Source of the DNA: an uncultured Planctomycetota bacterium
GTDB taxonomy: Bacteria > Planctomycetota > Phycisphaerae > Sedimentisphaerales > Anaerobacaceae
Assembly: GCA_903927855.1 (NCBI GenBank)
Contig: CAIYOL010000410.1
Span: forward strand, 1 to 14,054
Reading direction: 5' to 3'
Length of the DNA stretch: 14,054 nt
Shown in pieces: positions 13,589 through 14,054 of the stretch. A program made the translations under genes and the position numbers. Under the pieces are notes generated by a model. The model had not been told where the DNA came from, searched no databases, and worked only from the letters and a program-made list of their open reading frames with translations. Positions within the stretch are counted from its first letter, which is position 1, and each line of letters starts with the position of its first letter.

Positions 13589-13618
13589 GTTCAAACAGGT
13601 GCCCGCATTTAGCTGCGC

Positions 13619-13631
13619 AGTTGTGACAACT
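13619..13631. promoter_or_regulatory. 6-1-6 dyad upstream of mazG-like gene (possible operator)
   Basis: AGTTGT, one base, ACAACT: a perfect dyad about 40 nt upstream of the ATT start. A candidate -10 for the cassette on the - strand (TAAAAT, 13647-13642) would place initiation near 13635, right next to the dyad, as expected for an operator. The matching -35 is poor. It does not match a LexA box consensus that I know. Confidence 0.3.
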
Positions 13632-13652
13632 TCACCGCCCCATTTTACCCGT

Positions 13653-13743
13653 CGTAGCATAGCGTAGATTCTCGAAGCGTAGCGGAGATCCCCGCATGCC
13701 TGCCCCTGCATGTTTTAAGCAGGGGTCGTTAGCGGGGACCCAG
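13653..13743. repeat. Structured repeat, copy B with partial tandem copy (right border of cassette)
   Basis: The full copy (13671-13743) begins CTCGAAGCGTAGCG and matches copy A at 20 of 21 bases at its left edge. TCCCCGC (13689-13695) pairs with GCGGGGA (13732-13738), and inside it CCCCTGC (13703-13709) pairs with GCAGGGG (13719-13725), a nested double hairpin. Just before it, 13653-13672 (GTAGCATAGCGTAGATTCTC) is a diverged copy of the left block. After it, GACCCA (13737-13742) and TGGGTC (13750-13755) form another 6-bp inverted repeat. Confidence 0.7.
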
Positions 13744-13810
13744 GCTACTTGGGTCTCAAACAGGGAACCCATATTCTAAATCCTCTTTCATTTTCCCGCA
13801 AACATTAAAA

Positions 13811-13840
13811 TCTGCGTTAATCTGTGTCCATCCGTGGCTT
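13811..13840. repeat. Three imperfect decamers
   Basis: TCTGCGTTAA, TCTGTGTCCA and TCCGTGGCTT are three consecutive 10-mers sharing TC-GTG-type cores. The sequence resembles an intergenic repeat (AATCTGCGTTAATCTGTG-like) that I recall from many unrelated bacterial genomes; its function is unknown. It is too short and irregular for a CRISPR. Confidence 0.5.
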
Positions 13841-14013
13841 ACAGAAAATTTTCAATCAAAAACGTGGGTACCTTTTGACAAATCCTGAAATTTTGTAAAT
13901 TTTTTTTACTCCTTTAGCTATAACGAGTTAACCAAAACCGTACATTCAAAAACTCCAGAATTTTCGCATCAAACGCGCAAGTTCCTCCAATTATAGAGGC
14001 AGACGCTTCGTCG

Positions 14014-14052
14014 CCCCCGTCGTTTTACTTCGCAAAAGCGAAGTAGCGGGGG
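14014..14052. repeat. Long GC-rich hairpin at right edge
   Basis: Inner stem TACTTCGC (14026-14033) with GCGAAGTA (14038-14045) around an AAAA loop; outer stem CCCCCG (14014-14019) with CGGGGG (14047-14052), separated by a 6-nt versus 1-nt bulge. There is no T-tract before the window ends, so a terminator cannot be judged. GCGAAGTAGCGGGG shares GAAG-GTAGCGG-like wording with the structured repeats at 9596 and 13671 and may belong to a related family. Confidence 0.5.
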
Positions 14053-14054
14053 GA

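Larger units (their letters stand above)
13579..14054. other. 476-bp gene-free right end
   Basis: No coding frame of any plausibility lies in this stretch. It holds the ribosome site and possible promoter/operator of the - strand cassette (to about 13650), structured repeat copy B with a partial tandem copy, a decamer-periodic repeat, an AT-rich part (about 13850-13960) and a terminal hairpin. TTGACA (13875-13880) followed by TAAATT (13896-13901, spacer 15) is a weak + strand promoter candidate that could serve a gene beyond the right edge. Confidence 0.6.

Noticed and set aside
9596..13743. Insertion sequence or composite transposon spanning the cassette
   Set aside because: The bracketing copies are direct, short and hairpin-forming rather than terminal inverted repeats, and no transposase or integrase is encoded between them.
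13811..13840. CRISPR array
   Set aside because: The repeat unit is 10 bp, contiguous without spacers and imperfect; no cas genes are present.

Overview
The window reads as a chromosomal fragment, probably from a metagenome, of a Gram-negative-type bacterium. I place it tentatively in the Planctomycetota (Phycisphaerae-like). That rests on a DksA/TraR protein with a half-degraded zinc finger of the kind I associate with the Planctomycetota/Verrucomicrobia group, an endonuclease-type MutL, and abundant short structured intergenic repeats. It is an inference, because no rRNA gene is present.

Left part (1-9583, all + strand) is mostly conserved housekeeping DNA. It begins inside gpmI (cofactor-independent phosphoglycerate mutase, C-terminal part only). 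Next comes mutL, directly coupled (1 nt gap) to a periplasmic-binding-protein gene, a permease gene and an ATPase gene that form a BtuFCD-type vitamin B12 or related metal-chelate importer; the last three genes overlap or nearly overlap. A DksA/TraR-family regulator and the small zinc protein YacG follow. After them come an unrecognised multi-pass membrane protein and a large membrane-anchored nucleotide-sugar 4,6-dehydratase (CapD/WbpM/PglF family), each with a good sigma70-like promoter. A hairpin plus T-tract after the dehydratase probably ends this block.

Right part (about 9683-13578, all - strand) is a visibly more AT-rich accessory cassette. In its transcription order it holds: (1) a MazG-like nucleotide pyrophosphohydrolase whose real start appears to be a rare ATT codon behind a perfect GGAGG; (2) 4 nt later, an 808-residue protein joining an N-terminal PD-(D/E)XK-like nuclease region, a DUF2075 superfamily-1 helicase core and a C-terminal LexA/UmuD-like S24 peptidase with an intact Ser/Lys pair; (3) a BRO-N antirepressor-like protein; (4) a 47-codon ORF starting on an ATGA overlap with the BRO-N stop. 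The nucleotide-pool enzyme, nuclease-helicase with self-cleaving-type protease, and phage-type regulator together suggest a damage- or phage-responsive defence module. This is the most interesting part of the window.

The cassette is bracketed by two direct copies of a structured repeat (9596-9654 and 13671-13743). They share 20 of 21 bases at their left edge and have compensatory changes in the hairpin stem. The right end (13579-14054) has no gene: it holds a possible operator dyad, the second repeat copy, a decamer-periodic repeat and a long hairpin. A separate 63-bp heptamer-periodic element sits in frame inside the btuF signal-peptide region.
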